A stretch of 9,753 nucleotides of DNA from Schwartzia sp. (in: firmicutes). GTDB lineage: Bacteria; Bacillota; Negativicutes; Selenomonadales; Selenomonadaceae. This document shows positions 3,152 to 9,753 of the stretch, piece after piece. The stretch covers positions 1 to 9,753 of the forward strand of contig JAILNL010000161.1 of the NCBI GenBank assembly GCA_024691625.1, given 5' to 3'. The translations under genes were made by a program, and so were the position numbers. Each line of letters begins with the position of its first letter. Position 1 is the stretch's first letter. The notes beneath the pieces were generated by a model. That model made no database searches. It worked only from the letters and a program-made list of their open reading frames with translations, and was not told the origin of the DNA.

Positions 3152-5683
3152 ATGAAACAGTATAATGTCACGGGAATGACATGCGCGGCATGTTCGAACC
3201 GTGTAGAAAAAGCGGTGAGCAAGGTGCCGGGGGTATCTGCCTGCTCTGTGAGTCTTTTGACAAATTCAATGGGCGTTGAAGGCACGGCCTCCGCTGCAGA
3301 TATAATCGCGGCAGTTGAGGCTGCAGGCTACGGGGCGGCAGTTAAAGGGGCCTCGAAAGCACAGCAGGGAGATTTGTTCGCGGATGAAGCCGAGTCTCTG
3401 AAGGATCATGAAACACCTGTATTGAAAAAACGGCTTTTATATTCTCTGGGCTTTTTGGCAGTTCTTCTCTATATTTCGATGGGGCATATGATGTTAGACC
3501 TGCCCCTTCCGGGATTCCTTGCAGGAAATCCTGTGGGGATGGGGATTGTCGAGATGCTGCTTTCGGGCATCATCATGGTTATCAACCAGAAATTTTTTGT
3601 GAGCGGAGGAAAGAGTCTGTTCGGGGGAGCGCCGAATATGGATACTCTTGTTGCTCTCGGTTCCATGGCGGCATTTGTTTACAGCTTTTTGACGCTTCTT
3701 CAAATGACGACGGCGCAGCTTGCAGGGGATTTCGGACGAACTGTTTTCCTAATGGAGGGATTTTACTTCGAGTCGGCGGCTATGATAGTAACACTCATAA
3801 CCATCGGCAAGATGCTGGAGGCACGCTCCAAAGGAAAGACAACGGACGCTCTTAAAAGTCTCATGAAGCTTGCGCCTCAGACTGCAACCGTTATTCGGGG
3901 AGAGACCGAGCAGACTGTGCCTGTGGGAGAGGTACTTATCGGTGATGTATTTGTGGTACGTCCCGGCGAAACAATACCTGTTGACGGTATTGTTCTGGAA
4001 GGAACAAGTGCGGTCAATCAGGCAGCACTCACAGGAGAAAGCATTCCTGTTGATAAAGGACCGGGTGATGCGGTATCGTCTGCAACGCTCAACCAGTCGG
4101 GATTTTTGAAGTGCCGTGCAGAGAGAGTTGGAAAAGATACTGCTCTCGCGCAGATTATTCAGCTTGTGAGTGACGCAGCAGCTACGAAGGCGCCTATCGC
4201 AAAGATGGCAGACCGTGTTTCGGGAGTTTTTGTTCCCATAGTAATTGCTGTTGCCGTAATAACCACAGCCGTATGGCTTTTTGTGGGAGCAGGCACGACG
4301 TCCGCGGTGTCACATGGTATTGCGGTGCTCGTTGTAAGCTGCCCGTGTGCTCTCGGACTTGCAACACCTGTAGCTATAATGGCAGGAACAGGACGCGCCG
4401 CAAAGAACGGTATTTTGTTTAAGACATCAGAGGCAGCGGAAATGACGGGGCGCACGCAGATTGTCGCTTTTGATAAAACCGGAACGATTACACGTGGCGA
4501 GCCGAGAGTAACGGATATCCTTCCCGCAGATGGCATCAGCGAACGTGAGCTTCTTGAAATGGCGGCAGCTCTTGAAGCAAAAAGCGAGCATCCATTGGCA
4601 CGGGCAGTTATGCTCCGCACAGAAGAAGACGGAATTAACGTGGAGCCTGTGGAAGATTTCAAGGCAGTTTCCGGAAGCGGAGTCGAAGGATTTGCTGACG
4701 GTGTAAAACTTATCGGAGGAAGCCGTAAATTTATCACTTCCTTCACGGAGCTTTCCGATGAACTGCAGGCAAAGGCGGAAGGTCTTGCTGACGAAGGAAA
4801 AACACCGCTGTTCTTCATGAAGGACAGAAGACTGATCGGTATTATTGCCGTGGCTGATGTCCTTAAAGAGGACAGCCGTGAAGCGATAGAACAGTTGAAA
4901 GCTATGGGAATCCATGTTGTTATGCTCACCGGAGACAACCGTAGGACGGCTGAAGCTGTTGGGCGTGCCGCAGGTGTAGATGAGGTAATTGCGGATGTAC
5001 TCCCTGAAGGCAAGGAAGCAGTAATCCGCAGATTGCAGGAATCTGGAAAAGTCGCTATGGTCGGGGACGGAATAAATGACGCTCCTGCACTTACCCGGGC
5101 CGATGTAGGTATCGCTGTCGGAACGGGAACGGATATCGCTATAGACGCGGCGGATGTCGTTATAATGAAGAGCCGTCTTCTTGATGTCCCCGCGGCAATT
5201 CGTTTAAGCCGTGCGACTCTTACGAATATAAAGGAAAATCTTTTCTGGGCATTTTTCTACAATGTCGTCGGAATACCGCTTGCCGCAGGAGCGTGGATTC
5301 CTGTTTTCGGCTGGTCGCTGACACCAATGTTCGGCGCGGCGGCAATGAGTTTGTCAAGCGTATCGGTTGTTACCAACGCGCTCAGGCTGAACTTTTTTAA
5401 CATATATGATTCCAACGGAGATAAAAAACGTTCCGTTGATATATCAAAAACAAAGAAAAAAGAGGTGCATACTATGGTAAAAACTATGAAAATTGAAGGC
5501 ATGATGTGCGGTCATTGTGAATCCCGTGTTAAAAAGGCGCTGGAGGCTCTGCCGGGTGTTTCCGAGGCTGTGGCTGACCACGCTGCGGGAAAGGCAACCG
5601 TCACTATGGCTGAAGAGGTTGCGGATGATGTTCTTCGCAAGGCTGTTGAAGATCAGGATTACAAGGTTCTCGGTGTTGAGTGA
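3152..5683 (+). CDS. copA: Copper-exporting P1B-type ATPase CopA with fused C-terminal CopZ-like domain
   Basis: An 843-aa integral membrane pump that exports Cu(I) using ATP. The N-terminal metal-binding (HMA) domain has GMTCAAC (Cys11, Cys14). Further on are the actuator TGES (294-297), the membrane CPC (397-399) diagnostic for P1B ATPases, the phosphorylated aspartate in DKTGT (D441), the SEHP nucleotide-site motif (H480-P481), TGDN (593-596) and GDGIND (638-643). YN in the seventh helix (FFYNVVG) and MSLSS in the eighth match Cu(I) (P1B-1) pumps. After the eighth helix comes a charged linker of about 22 residues, then a second HMA domain from Met775 with GMMCGHC (Cys786, Cys789). That domain is 69 aa, the size of free CopZ. 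The start ATG has AAAGGTGG 9 nt upstream. The single N-terminal HMA plus a C-terminal one is unusual; most CopA carry all HMA domains at the N-terminus with CopZ as a separate gene. Confidence 0.95.
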   Translation: MKQYNVTGMTCAACSNRVEKAVSKVPGVSACSVSLLTNSMGVEGTASAADIIAAVEAAGYGAAVKGASKAQQGDLFADEAESLKDHETPVLKKRLLYSLGFLAVLLYISMGHMMLDLPLPGFLAGNPVGMGIVEMLLSGIIMVINQKFFVSGGKSLFGGAPNMDTLVALGSMAAFVYSFLTLLQMTTAQLAGDFGRTVFLMEGFYFESAAMIVTLITIGKMLEARSKGKTTDALKSLMKLAPQTATVIRGETEQTVPVGEVLIGDVFVVRPGETIPVDGIVLEGTSAVNQAALTGESIPVDKGPGDAVSSATLNQSGFLKCRAERVGKDTALAQIIQLVSDAAATKAPIAKMADRVSGVFVPIVIAVAVITTAVWLFVGAGTTSAVSHGIAVLVVSCPCALGLATPVAIMAGTGRAAKNGILFKTSEAAEMTGRTQIVAFDKTGTITRGEPRVTDILPADGISERELLEMAAALEAKSEHPLARAVMLRTEEDGINVEPVEDFKAVSGSGVEGFADGVKLIGGSRKFITSFTELSDELQAKAEGLADEGKTPLFFMKDRRLIGIIAVADVLKEDSREAIEQLKAMGIHVVMLTGDNRRTAEAVGRAAGVDEVIADVLPEGKEAVIRRLQESGKVAMVGDGINDAPALTRADVGIAVGTGTDIAIDAADVVIMKSRLLDVPAAIRLSRATLTNIKENLFWAFFYNVVGIPLAAGAWIPVFGWSLTPMFGAAAMSLSSVSVVTNALRLNFFNIYDSNGDKKRSVDISKTKKKEVHTMVKTMKIEGMMCGHCESRVKKALEALPGVSEAVADHAAGKATVTMAEEVADDVLRKAVEDQDYKVLGVE
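5413..5438 (+). other. Hairpin in the CopA-CopZ linker
   Basis: CAACGGA (5413-5419) and TCCGTTG (5432-5438) are perfect 7-bp arms around a 12-nt A-rich loop. They are flanked by ATATAT on both sides, which could extend the stem across a bulge. The hairpin is inside the coding region, 22 nt upstream of the internal SD. The linker therefore resembles a former intergenic region, and the structure could affect internal initiation. Confidence 0.4.
5461..5476 (+). promoter_or_regulatory. Internal SD and ATG that could yield free CopZ
   Basis: AGAGGTG (5461-5467) stands 8 nt before an in-frame ATG at 5474. The csoR gene uses the same seven-base SD string (2781-2787) at the same 8-nt spacing. Initiation here would give a 69-aa protein, MVKTMKIEGMMCGHCESR onward, ending at 5683 and equal in size to bacterial CopZ copper chaperones. 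Whether it is used cannot be told from sequence. Confidence 0.5.
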
Positions 5684-5691
5684 TTGAAATG

Positions 5692-5730
5692 AAAAATCCC
5701 TGTGGACAGATTACGTCCGCAGGGATTTTT
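5692..5730. terminator. Bidirectional intrinsic terminator between convergent genes
   Basis: A 16-bp stem (5692-5707 with 5715-5730) with a 7-nt loop (AGATTAC) and one U-G pair. It starts with five A and ends with six T, so it can stop copA transcription on the plus strand and the chemoreceptor gene on the minus strand. It lies 8 bp past the copA stop and 14 bp past the chemoreceptor stop. Confidence 0.92.
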
Positions 5731-5744
5731 TGTATGGGTACTGT

Positions 5745-7808
5745 TCAGATACCGAGCTCGATGTTCATGATTGTCTGCTGCAGAGCCTTGAGTTTTTCTG
5801 TCACGGTCGTGTTGACCTCGTTGAGGTCCTCGATGGCGTGAGAGGAACGGCTGATATGCTGCAGGCTGTTTTCAAGGCTCTCGTGTACACGAGAAACCTG
5901 CTTCGTGAAGCGTTTATCAAATTCATTGATTTTGCTTTCGAAATCCTTGTTGTTGGCAAGAATAGTATCGATTTCTTTAACGTCGCGCACAAGAGTGTGG
6001 ATTGCTTCATCAGAACTGTGTACGCTTTCCTGCGTACTCTTGGAGAGTTTTCCAACCTCCTGGGCCACAACGGAGAATCCTCGTCCTGCTTCGCCTGCCC
6101 GTGCAGCCTCGATTGCGGCATTAAGAGCAAGCAGATTGATTTGCGAAGAAATTTCCGTGATCATTTGCATTACGTTGTTGATTTTCTCCGTGCTGGCACT
6201 GAGCATCTGAAGCTTTGGAGTGATTTCGGCGTTGCGGGACATAAGCTGATTGAAATAGGAGCCCTGCTCATCAATGCCACCCGAAAGTTCTTTCATTGAC
6301 GCCCGCACAACATCAACATCCTTTGACATCTGCATGATAGTCTGGATGATGGACGGCAGACGCTCCTGATATTCGTTAAAGAGGTTGATTACCTGGTCCT
6401 TCAGTTCACCGACGCGCTCCTGACGTGCGATTACACGGTTAAGGAAGAATTCGCGGCATGAGGAGTAATGCTTTGCGAAGGCATCAACGTACTGGTCACT
6501 TAGGGCCGTTCCTGACGGGACATTATAGAAGAATATTGCCGTGAGTGTTTCGTTCATATGCAGACCGCTGATTTCGCCGAAGCTGGAGAAGCCGGCCACA
6601 GGAATATCCGAGAACATATCAATATGTTTAATCTCGTCAGGATATCCGAGGCGGCGGAGAATACAGTCGTTCAGTATGCCTGCAAAGGGGGCGGGTTTGC
6701 CGTTGCAGAATTCACGGAAAGCTTTCTGCAGGGTGTTCTCAAGGTCAACGCGTTTCATTAAATAGAGACGCTCGCCGGACTCAATATCGCAGAAGAAATT
6801 GATGCGGTTGTTTTCTTCGTCGATTCCCGATATTGAACGTATAAAGTCTTCGCCGTTAATATCTGTTGCGAAGGTGTAGCTCTGCATTTTTTTGTTCAGG
6901 TCAGCAACATTAGAGCAGCCGAGTTCTTTTTCAAGGGCTTCGATAAACGGAACAGGGGTACCGTCAGACCCTGATACTGTTGAAATGTGACGGAGCGCAG
7001 AATTTGCATTTACTATGTCGAAGACTGCGCCGGTACGCTGGACAGCCTGCGTCTTGAGAATGCCGTAGCGGTAATCCTTTCCAATGTGGACAACTATGGC
7101 TACTGCCACGTTTTCAAGTACCTGCTTGTCGTTATAGATATAGGTGTGCTGGAAATCGAGCTTTCCAGCGGAGCTGCCGCCGATAAATGGAATCGGATAG
7201 TTTCCGTTTTCGTAGAATGCCTGCATTACAAAGGATTCGCAGTTTGAGAGGCCGTCTACGTAGAGCATTGTGAAGGTGTGATTGACGTTCATGCGGAATG
7301 GAATGTGATGGCGGTCTATTTCCTTTCTCATCTCGCGTACACGTTCATCTACGCTCATGGTTACCTCTCCGCGGCGAAGGTCTTCGTTAGGAATGGGGAT
7401 AGTAATTATGTAGCTGTCATCAATCATGCGGTGGGAGAAAACCTGCAGCAGTACACGTCCGCGGTTTTCGTCTGCCTCACAATAAAGTGTACTGCTTCCC
7501 GCGGGGCGGCAGAGCTCACCGGCTGTTGTGACGAGTATGAGCTTGGCGTTTGGCGGCATCACGTTTTTGATGCTTGATGCAACGCGGTGGAAATCGTTAT
7601 CGGGAGATACATAGCCGATAACAAGTGCCGGACCGCCTGCAACCTCAAAAAGAGGAGTCAGGGTTGACGTGTTTAAGTCATTTGCCGAAAGATATTCTAC
7701 CTTCGTATCAGGCTGAGACGCTGCCTGAGCAGCAGGAGCCGGCGGAATCGGAGCAGAGGCTGCTTCGGCAGTGTTCATAAAAACGGACTTTGACGAAAAA
7801 TTGAGCAT
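5745..7808 (-). CDS. Soluble FIST-domain methyl-accepting chemotaxis protein
   Basis: A 687-aa protein with no signal peptide or membrane helix, so probably cytoplasmic. Residues 12-35 are Ala/Pro rich and likely disordered. Residues about 58-240 resemble a FIST N domain ([13 protein letters not shown], then [13 protein letters not shown]). Residues about 245-430 resemble FIST C, with [13 protein letters not shown] and the family's GF-x-x-x-GEI signature ([13 protein letters not shown], 403-415). FIST is a sensory domain proposed to bind small ligands such as amino acids. A coiled coil leads to an MCP signalling domain whose conserved tip is near 552-585 ([20 protein letters not shown]), the CheA/CheW contact. 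It lacks the C-terminal CheR/CheB-tethering pentapeptide of enteric receptors. The ATG start has AGGAGGG 6 nt upstream. It is apparently a single-gene transcript, convergent with copA and divergent from recA. It implies a motile or chemosensory host. Confidence 0.9.
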   Translation of the reverse strand: MLNFSSKSVFMNTAEAASAPIPPAPAAQAASQPDTKVEYLSANDLNTSTLTPLFEVAGGPALVIGYVSPDNDFHRVASSIKNVMPPNAKLILVTTAGELCRPAGSSTLYCEADENRGRVLLQVFSHRMIDDSYIITIPIPNEDLRRGEVTMSVDERVREMRKEIDRHHIPFRMNVNHTFTMLYVDGLSNCESFVMQAFYENGNYPIPFIGGSSAGKLDFQHTYIYNDKQVLENVAVAIVVHIGKDYRYGILKTQAVQRTGAVFDIVNANSALRHISTVSGSDGTPVPFIEALEKELGCSNVADLNKKMQSYTFATDINGEDFIRSISGIDEENNRINFFCDIESGERLYLMKRVDLENTLQKAFREFCNGKPAPFAGILNDCILRRLGYPDEIKHIDMFSDIPVAGFSSFGEISGLHMNETLTAIFFYNVPSGTALSDQYVDAFAKHYSSCREFFLNRVIARQERVGELKDQVINLFNEYQERLPSIIQTIMQMSKDVDVVRASMKELSGGIDEQGSYFNQLMSRNAEITPKLQMLSASTEKINNVMQMITEISSQINLLALNAAIEAARAGEAGRGFSVVAQEVGKLSKSTQESVHSSDEAIHTLVRDVKEIDTILANNKDFESKINEFDKRFTKQVSRVHESLENSLQHISRSSHAIEDLNEVNTTVTEKLKALQQTIMNIELGI

Positions 7809-7966
7809 ATATATCCCTCCTGATTACTATAGAATTCGATATGAAATCACGTTTATTAAAGCTAAATAATATATTCGAGATTTTTTTTTTATTTCCTTCT
7901 AAAAAACAAAAATAATATATATGATGTTACATGATTTTGACTGCATATGACATAAGATTCAAAAAA

Positions 7967-7978
7967 GAACTTTTGTTT
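7967..7978. promoter_or_regulatory. Candidate LexA (SOS) box upstream of recA
   Basis: GAAC-TTTT-GTTT matches 7 of the 8 fixed bases of the Gram-positive LexA/DinR core GAAC-N4-GTTC. The flanking bases and centre are less good. It overlaps the first bases of the proposed recA -35, where LexA binding would repress. recA is LexA controlled in most Bacillota, which supports the site. Confidence 0.42.
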
Positions 7979-8004
7979 GATTTTTTACCTCAAACCCCTA
8001 TACA
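7977..8004 (+). promoter_or_regulatory. Candidate recA promoter
   Basis: TTGATT (7977-7982) is followed after 16 bp by TATACA (7999-8004); a TACATT reading at 18-bp spacing is also possible. The leader would be about 65 nt. The hexamers are only moderate matches. Confidence 0.4.
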
Positions 8005-8039
8005 TTCATAAAAAAATAAGCTATGATTAAACAAGAATC

Positions 8040-8054
8040 GGCGCAGAAAGCGCC
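8040..8054 (+). other. GC-rich hairpin in the recA leader
   Basis: GGCGC-AGAAA-GCGCC is a perfect 5-bp G/C stem with a 5-nt loop in an otherwise A+T-rich leader. It ends 8 nt before the recA SD GAGGAG (8063-8068). There is no U tract, so it is not a terminator; an effect on mRNA stability or ribosome access is possible but unproven. Confidence 0.4.
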
Positions 8055-8075
8055 ATTACGGAGAGGAGTCTGAGC

Positions 8076-9167
8076 ATGGATAAAAAGGAAGCGCTTGAGA
8101 ATGCGCTTAAACAGATTGAAAAGGATTTCGGCAAAGGGTCTATAATGCGTCTTGGAGACGTAACAAATAATCTTAACGTAGAGGTTATTCCAACAGGTAT
8201 TTTGCCTTTGGATGAGGCGCTGGGTGTCGGAGGACTTCCGCGCGGACGTATCATTGAGGTATACGGTCCTGAATCCTCAGGTAAGACTACGGTCACTCTG
8301 CATATGATTGCTGAGGCTCAGCGCCGTGGAGGTCTTGCGGCATTCATTGATGCCGAGCATGCTCTTGACCCGGTTTATGCGAAAAAACTGGGCGTGGATA
8401 CGGATAACCTTTTGATTTCACAGCCGGATAACGGCGAGCAGGCTCTTGAGATTGTAGAGGCGCTTGTCAGAAGCGGTGCTATAGATATTATTGTGGTAGA
8501 CTCGGTTGCGGCACTCGTTCCGAAGGAGGAAATCGAGGGCGAGATGGGTGCATCTCATGTTGGACTTCAGGCTCGTCTTATGAGTCAGGCAATGCGCAAG
8601 CTGACGGGTTTCATCAGTAAATCCCGTGCTGTAGCTGTGTTCATTAATCAGATTCGTGAAAAGGTCGGCGTAATATACGGGAGCCCGGAGGTAACCACGG
8701 GCGGCCGTGCGCTCAAATTTTACTCGACAATCCGCATTGATGTCCGTAAGGGTGAAACGCTCAAACAGGGAACTGAGAGTATAGGAAGCCACGCTAAGGT
8801 CAAGATTGTCAAAAATAAGGTTGCTCCTCCGTTCCGTACATGCGAGTTTGATATCATGTACGGAGAAGGTGTTTCCCGTGAGGGCTGCGTTATAGATATG
8901 GCGGCAGACCTCGATATTCTTAATAAGAGCGGTTCGTGGTATTCATATAATGGAAGCCGCCTTGGACAGGGCCGTGAGGCAGTCAAGGCTGTGCTTAAAT
9001 CCCAGCCGGAGTTCTATGAGGAGCTTTCGGATAAAATTCGTGAAAAACTCAAGGAACGTGCTGAAGAGGAAGCAAAAAAAGCAGACGCCAAGTTAGAAGC
9101 AGCTTCTGCAAAGGCATCGAAGACTGCAGCAAAGGCAGCGGAGAAGGCGGATGCGGCGAAGGGTTAA
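8076..9167 (+). CDS. recA: Recombinase RecA
   Basis: A 363-aa cytosolic DNA-dependent ATPase that forms filaments on single-stranded DNA, drives strand exchange and stimulates LexA self-cleavage. Walker A is GPESSGKT (64-71), the catalytic glutamate is E94, and Walker B is IIVVDS (138-143). The DNA-binding loop L2 spans about 191-210. L2 reads GVIYGSPEV where the usual sequence is GVMFGNPE(T/V): Phe203 and Asn205 of E. coli are here Tyr201 and Ser203. The C-terminal tail (about 332-363) is Ala/Lys rich rather than acidic. The ATG start has GAGGAG 7 nt upstream. The end overlaps recX by 17 nt, so the two are probably co-transcribed and translationally coupled. Confidence 0.97.
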   Translation: MDKKEALENALKQIEKDFGKGSIMRLGDVTNNLNVEVIPTGILPLDEALGVGGLPRGRIIEVYGPESSGKTTVTLHMIAEAQRRGGLAAFIDAEHALDPVYAKKLGVDTDNLLISQPDNGEQALEIVEALVRSGAIDIIVVDSVAALVPKEEIEGEMGASHVGLQARLMSQAMRKLTGFISKSRAVAVFINQIREKVGVIYGSPEVTTGGRALKFYSTIRIDVRKGETLKQGTESIGSHAKVKIVKNKVAPPFRTCEFDIMYGEGVSREGCVIDMAADLDILNKSGSWYSYNGSRLGQGREAVKAVLKSQPEFYEELSDKIREKLKERAEEEAKKADAKLEAASAKASKTAAKAAEKADAAKG

Positions 9168-9645
9168 GGAAAAGCCTACCGCGCTTGTAAAGGCGGTAGA
9201 CCTTCTGGCGCAGCAGGAGCACAGTGAAGCAAGACTGCGTGAAAAGCTGATCAGGCGCGATTATGCGGCGGACGAAATTGACGATGCAGTAACCCGCCTG
9301 AAGGAAAAGCACTATCTGAACGATGAAGAAGCATGCCGGAGGCAGTTTTCGTATTTTTTTGAAGACGGCCGCATGAGCATTCGTCAGATTTGTCAAAAGC
9401 TCATCCAGAGAGGTTTTGCACAGGAACTTGTGTACGCATGTATTCCCGAGGAAAAGGAAGAACACGAGCTTGAGGCGGCATTTCGGGCTGCCTGCGGACG
9501 CTTCCGTTCTGCGGTAAAACGTGATAAAATTAAACAGTTCTTATATCGCCGCGGGTTCAGTTTTTCGGTCTGTGATGCCGCGGTAAGCCGTTTTGTTGAA
9601 GAATATCCGGACAGGATAGAGGAGGAGCAGGATTTTGACGAATGA
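9151..9645 (+). CDS. recX: RecA modulator RecX
   Basis: A 164-aa, highly charged, all-helical protein of normal length for RecX. Three-helix repeats are visible: [24 protein letters not shown] helices near 11-30, [16 protein letters not shown] near 55-70, and [18 protein letters not shown] near 135-152. RecX binds RecA filaments and limits or tunes their activity. The ATG start has GGAG 7 nt upstream inside the end of recA, giving a 17-nt overlap in another frame, and this keeps RecX synthesis tied to RecA. The gene immediately after recA is its common position. It overlaps the next gene by 11 nt. Confidence 0.92.
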   Translation: MRRRVKEKPTALVKAVDLLAQQEHSEARLREKLIRRDYAADEIDDAVTRLKEKHYLNDEEACRRQFSYFFEDGRMSIRQICQKLIQRGFAQELVYACIPEEKEEHELEAAFRAACGRFRSAVKRDKIKQFLYRRGFSFSVCDAAVSRFVEEYPDRIEEEQDFDE

Positions 9646-9753
9646 ATTAGTGCTGGTGCTTGATTTCGGAGGCCAGTATAATCAGCTTATTGCCCGCCGC
9701 GTGCGGGAATGCAATGTATATTGCGAAGTACATCCGTATACTATGACTCTTGA
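9635..9753 (+). CDS. guaA: GMP synthase (glutamine-hydrolysing), N-terminal part
   Basis: 39 full codons lie in the window and the frame runs off the right edge. The start is TTG at 9635, 7 nt after AGAGGAGGAG; the ATG at 9642 is out of frame. The product begins [18 protein letters not shown] and continues [19 protein letters not shown], a near-textbook start for the class I glutamine amidotransferase domain of GuaA (DFGxQYxQLIxRRxRE). GuaA converts XMP to GMP with glutamine as ammonia donor. It overlaps recX by 11 nt, so it probably shares the recA-recX transcript. The catalytic Cys, His and Glu and the ATP-pyrophosphatase domain lie outside the window. Confidence 0.9.
   Translation, partial: MTNELVLVLDFGGQYNQLIARRVRECNVYCEVHPYTMTL

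Larger units (their letters stand above)
7809..8075. other. A+T-rich divergent intergenic region between the chemoreceptor gene and recA
   Basis: 267 bp holding the control regions of both divergent genes. It includes a run of ten T at 7881-7890, which would be an A tract upstream of the chemoreceptor gene. On the recA side it holds a candidate LexA box, promoter and leader hairpin, listed separately. I see no convincing -10/-35 pair for the chemoreceptor gene and no small coding frame with an SD. Confidence 0.6.

Noticed and set aside
4159..5013. 284-codon open frame on the minus strand inside copA
   Set aside because: It lies wholly within the conserved catalytic part of CopA, has a Ser/Ala/Thr/Pro-rich composition typical of an antisense shadow, and no SD.
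5730..6299. 189-codon open frame on the plus strand antisense to the chemoreceptor
   Set aside because: It is antisense to the conserved MCP signalling domain, begins inside the terminator, and lacks an SD.
7826..7831. TATAGT as the -10 of the chemoreceptor gene
   Set aside because: Transcription would start at the SD itself (7821-7815), leaving almost no leader, and no -35 is present.
7881..7890. Run of ten T as a terminator
   Set aside because: No stem precedes it and no gene ends there; it is more likely upstream A/T-rich promoter DNA.
1..9753. CRISPR arrays, insertion sequences, tRNA/rRNA, prophage or toxin-antitoxin modules
   Set aside because: I found no regular direct repeats, transposase motifs, terminal inverted repeats, tRNA-like folds or toxin/antitoxin-like gene pairs on reading both strands.

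Overview
The window reads as chromosomal DNA from a low-to-moderate G+C member of the Bacillota. Shine-Dalgarno (SD) sites are strong (AGGAGG/GAGGAG), three genes start with TTG, the intergenic regions are A+T rich, and a CsoR/CopA copper system and a RecA-RecX pair of Firmicutes type are present. A Negativicutes-like host (Selenomonas or Veillonella relatives) is my guess from protein style only. I see no insertion sequence, phage gene, CRISPR array, tRNA or rRNA.

Left end, minus strand (1-1828). Read in transcription order, this holds an exported protein of unknown function (1828-710), a Fur-family repressor that is probably Zur (685-266), an intrinsic terminator (244-213), a promoter with a small palindrome, and the first 43 codons of a metal-binding lipoprotein resembling ZnuA/TroA (129 to the edge). 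The repressor beside a metal-uptake lipoprotein suggests zinc (or manganese) homeostasis.

Middle, plus strand (1955-5683). First comes an uncharacterised gene split between two frames (1955-2431 and 2422-2685). The frames meet at G_GGA_AAG, a heptamer in the correct phase for -1 ribosomal frameshifting. After a terminator lies a copper-efflux operon. Its csoR promoter carries two near-palindromic CsoR-type operators. csoR is followed by a CopA copper-exporting P1B ATPase whose C-terminus is fused to a complete CopZ-like chaperone domain. That domain has its own in-frame ATG, SD and upstream hairpin, so free CopZ could also be made. CsoR would sense Cu(I), release the promoter, and allow CopA (plus CopZ) to export copper.

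Right part. A bidirectional terminator separates copA from a convergent minus-strand gene (7808-5745) for a soluble chemoreceptor with FIST ligand-binding domains and an MCP signalling domain. A 267-bp A+T-rich divergent region with a possible LexA box leads into recA, recX and the start of guaA on the plus strand. These three are packed with 17- and 11-nt overlaps, so recombination, its modulator and GMP synthase probably share a transcript.

The most interesting points are the frameshift-like junction near 2392 and the CopA-CopZ fusion with an embedded initiation site. Neither has been tested here; both rest on reading the sequence and on general knowledge of the families.
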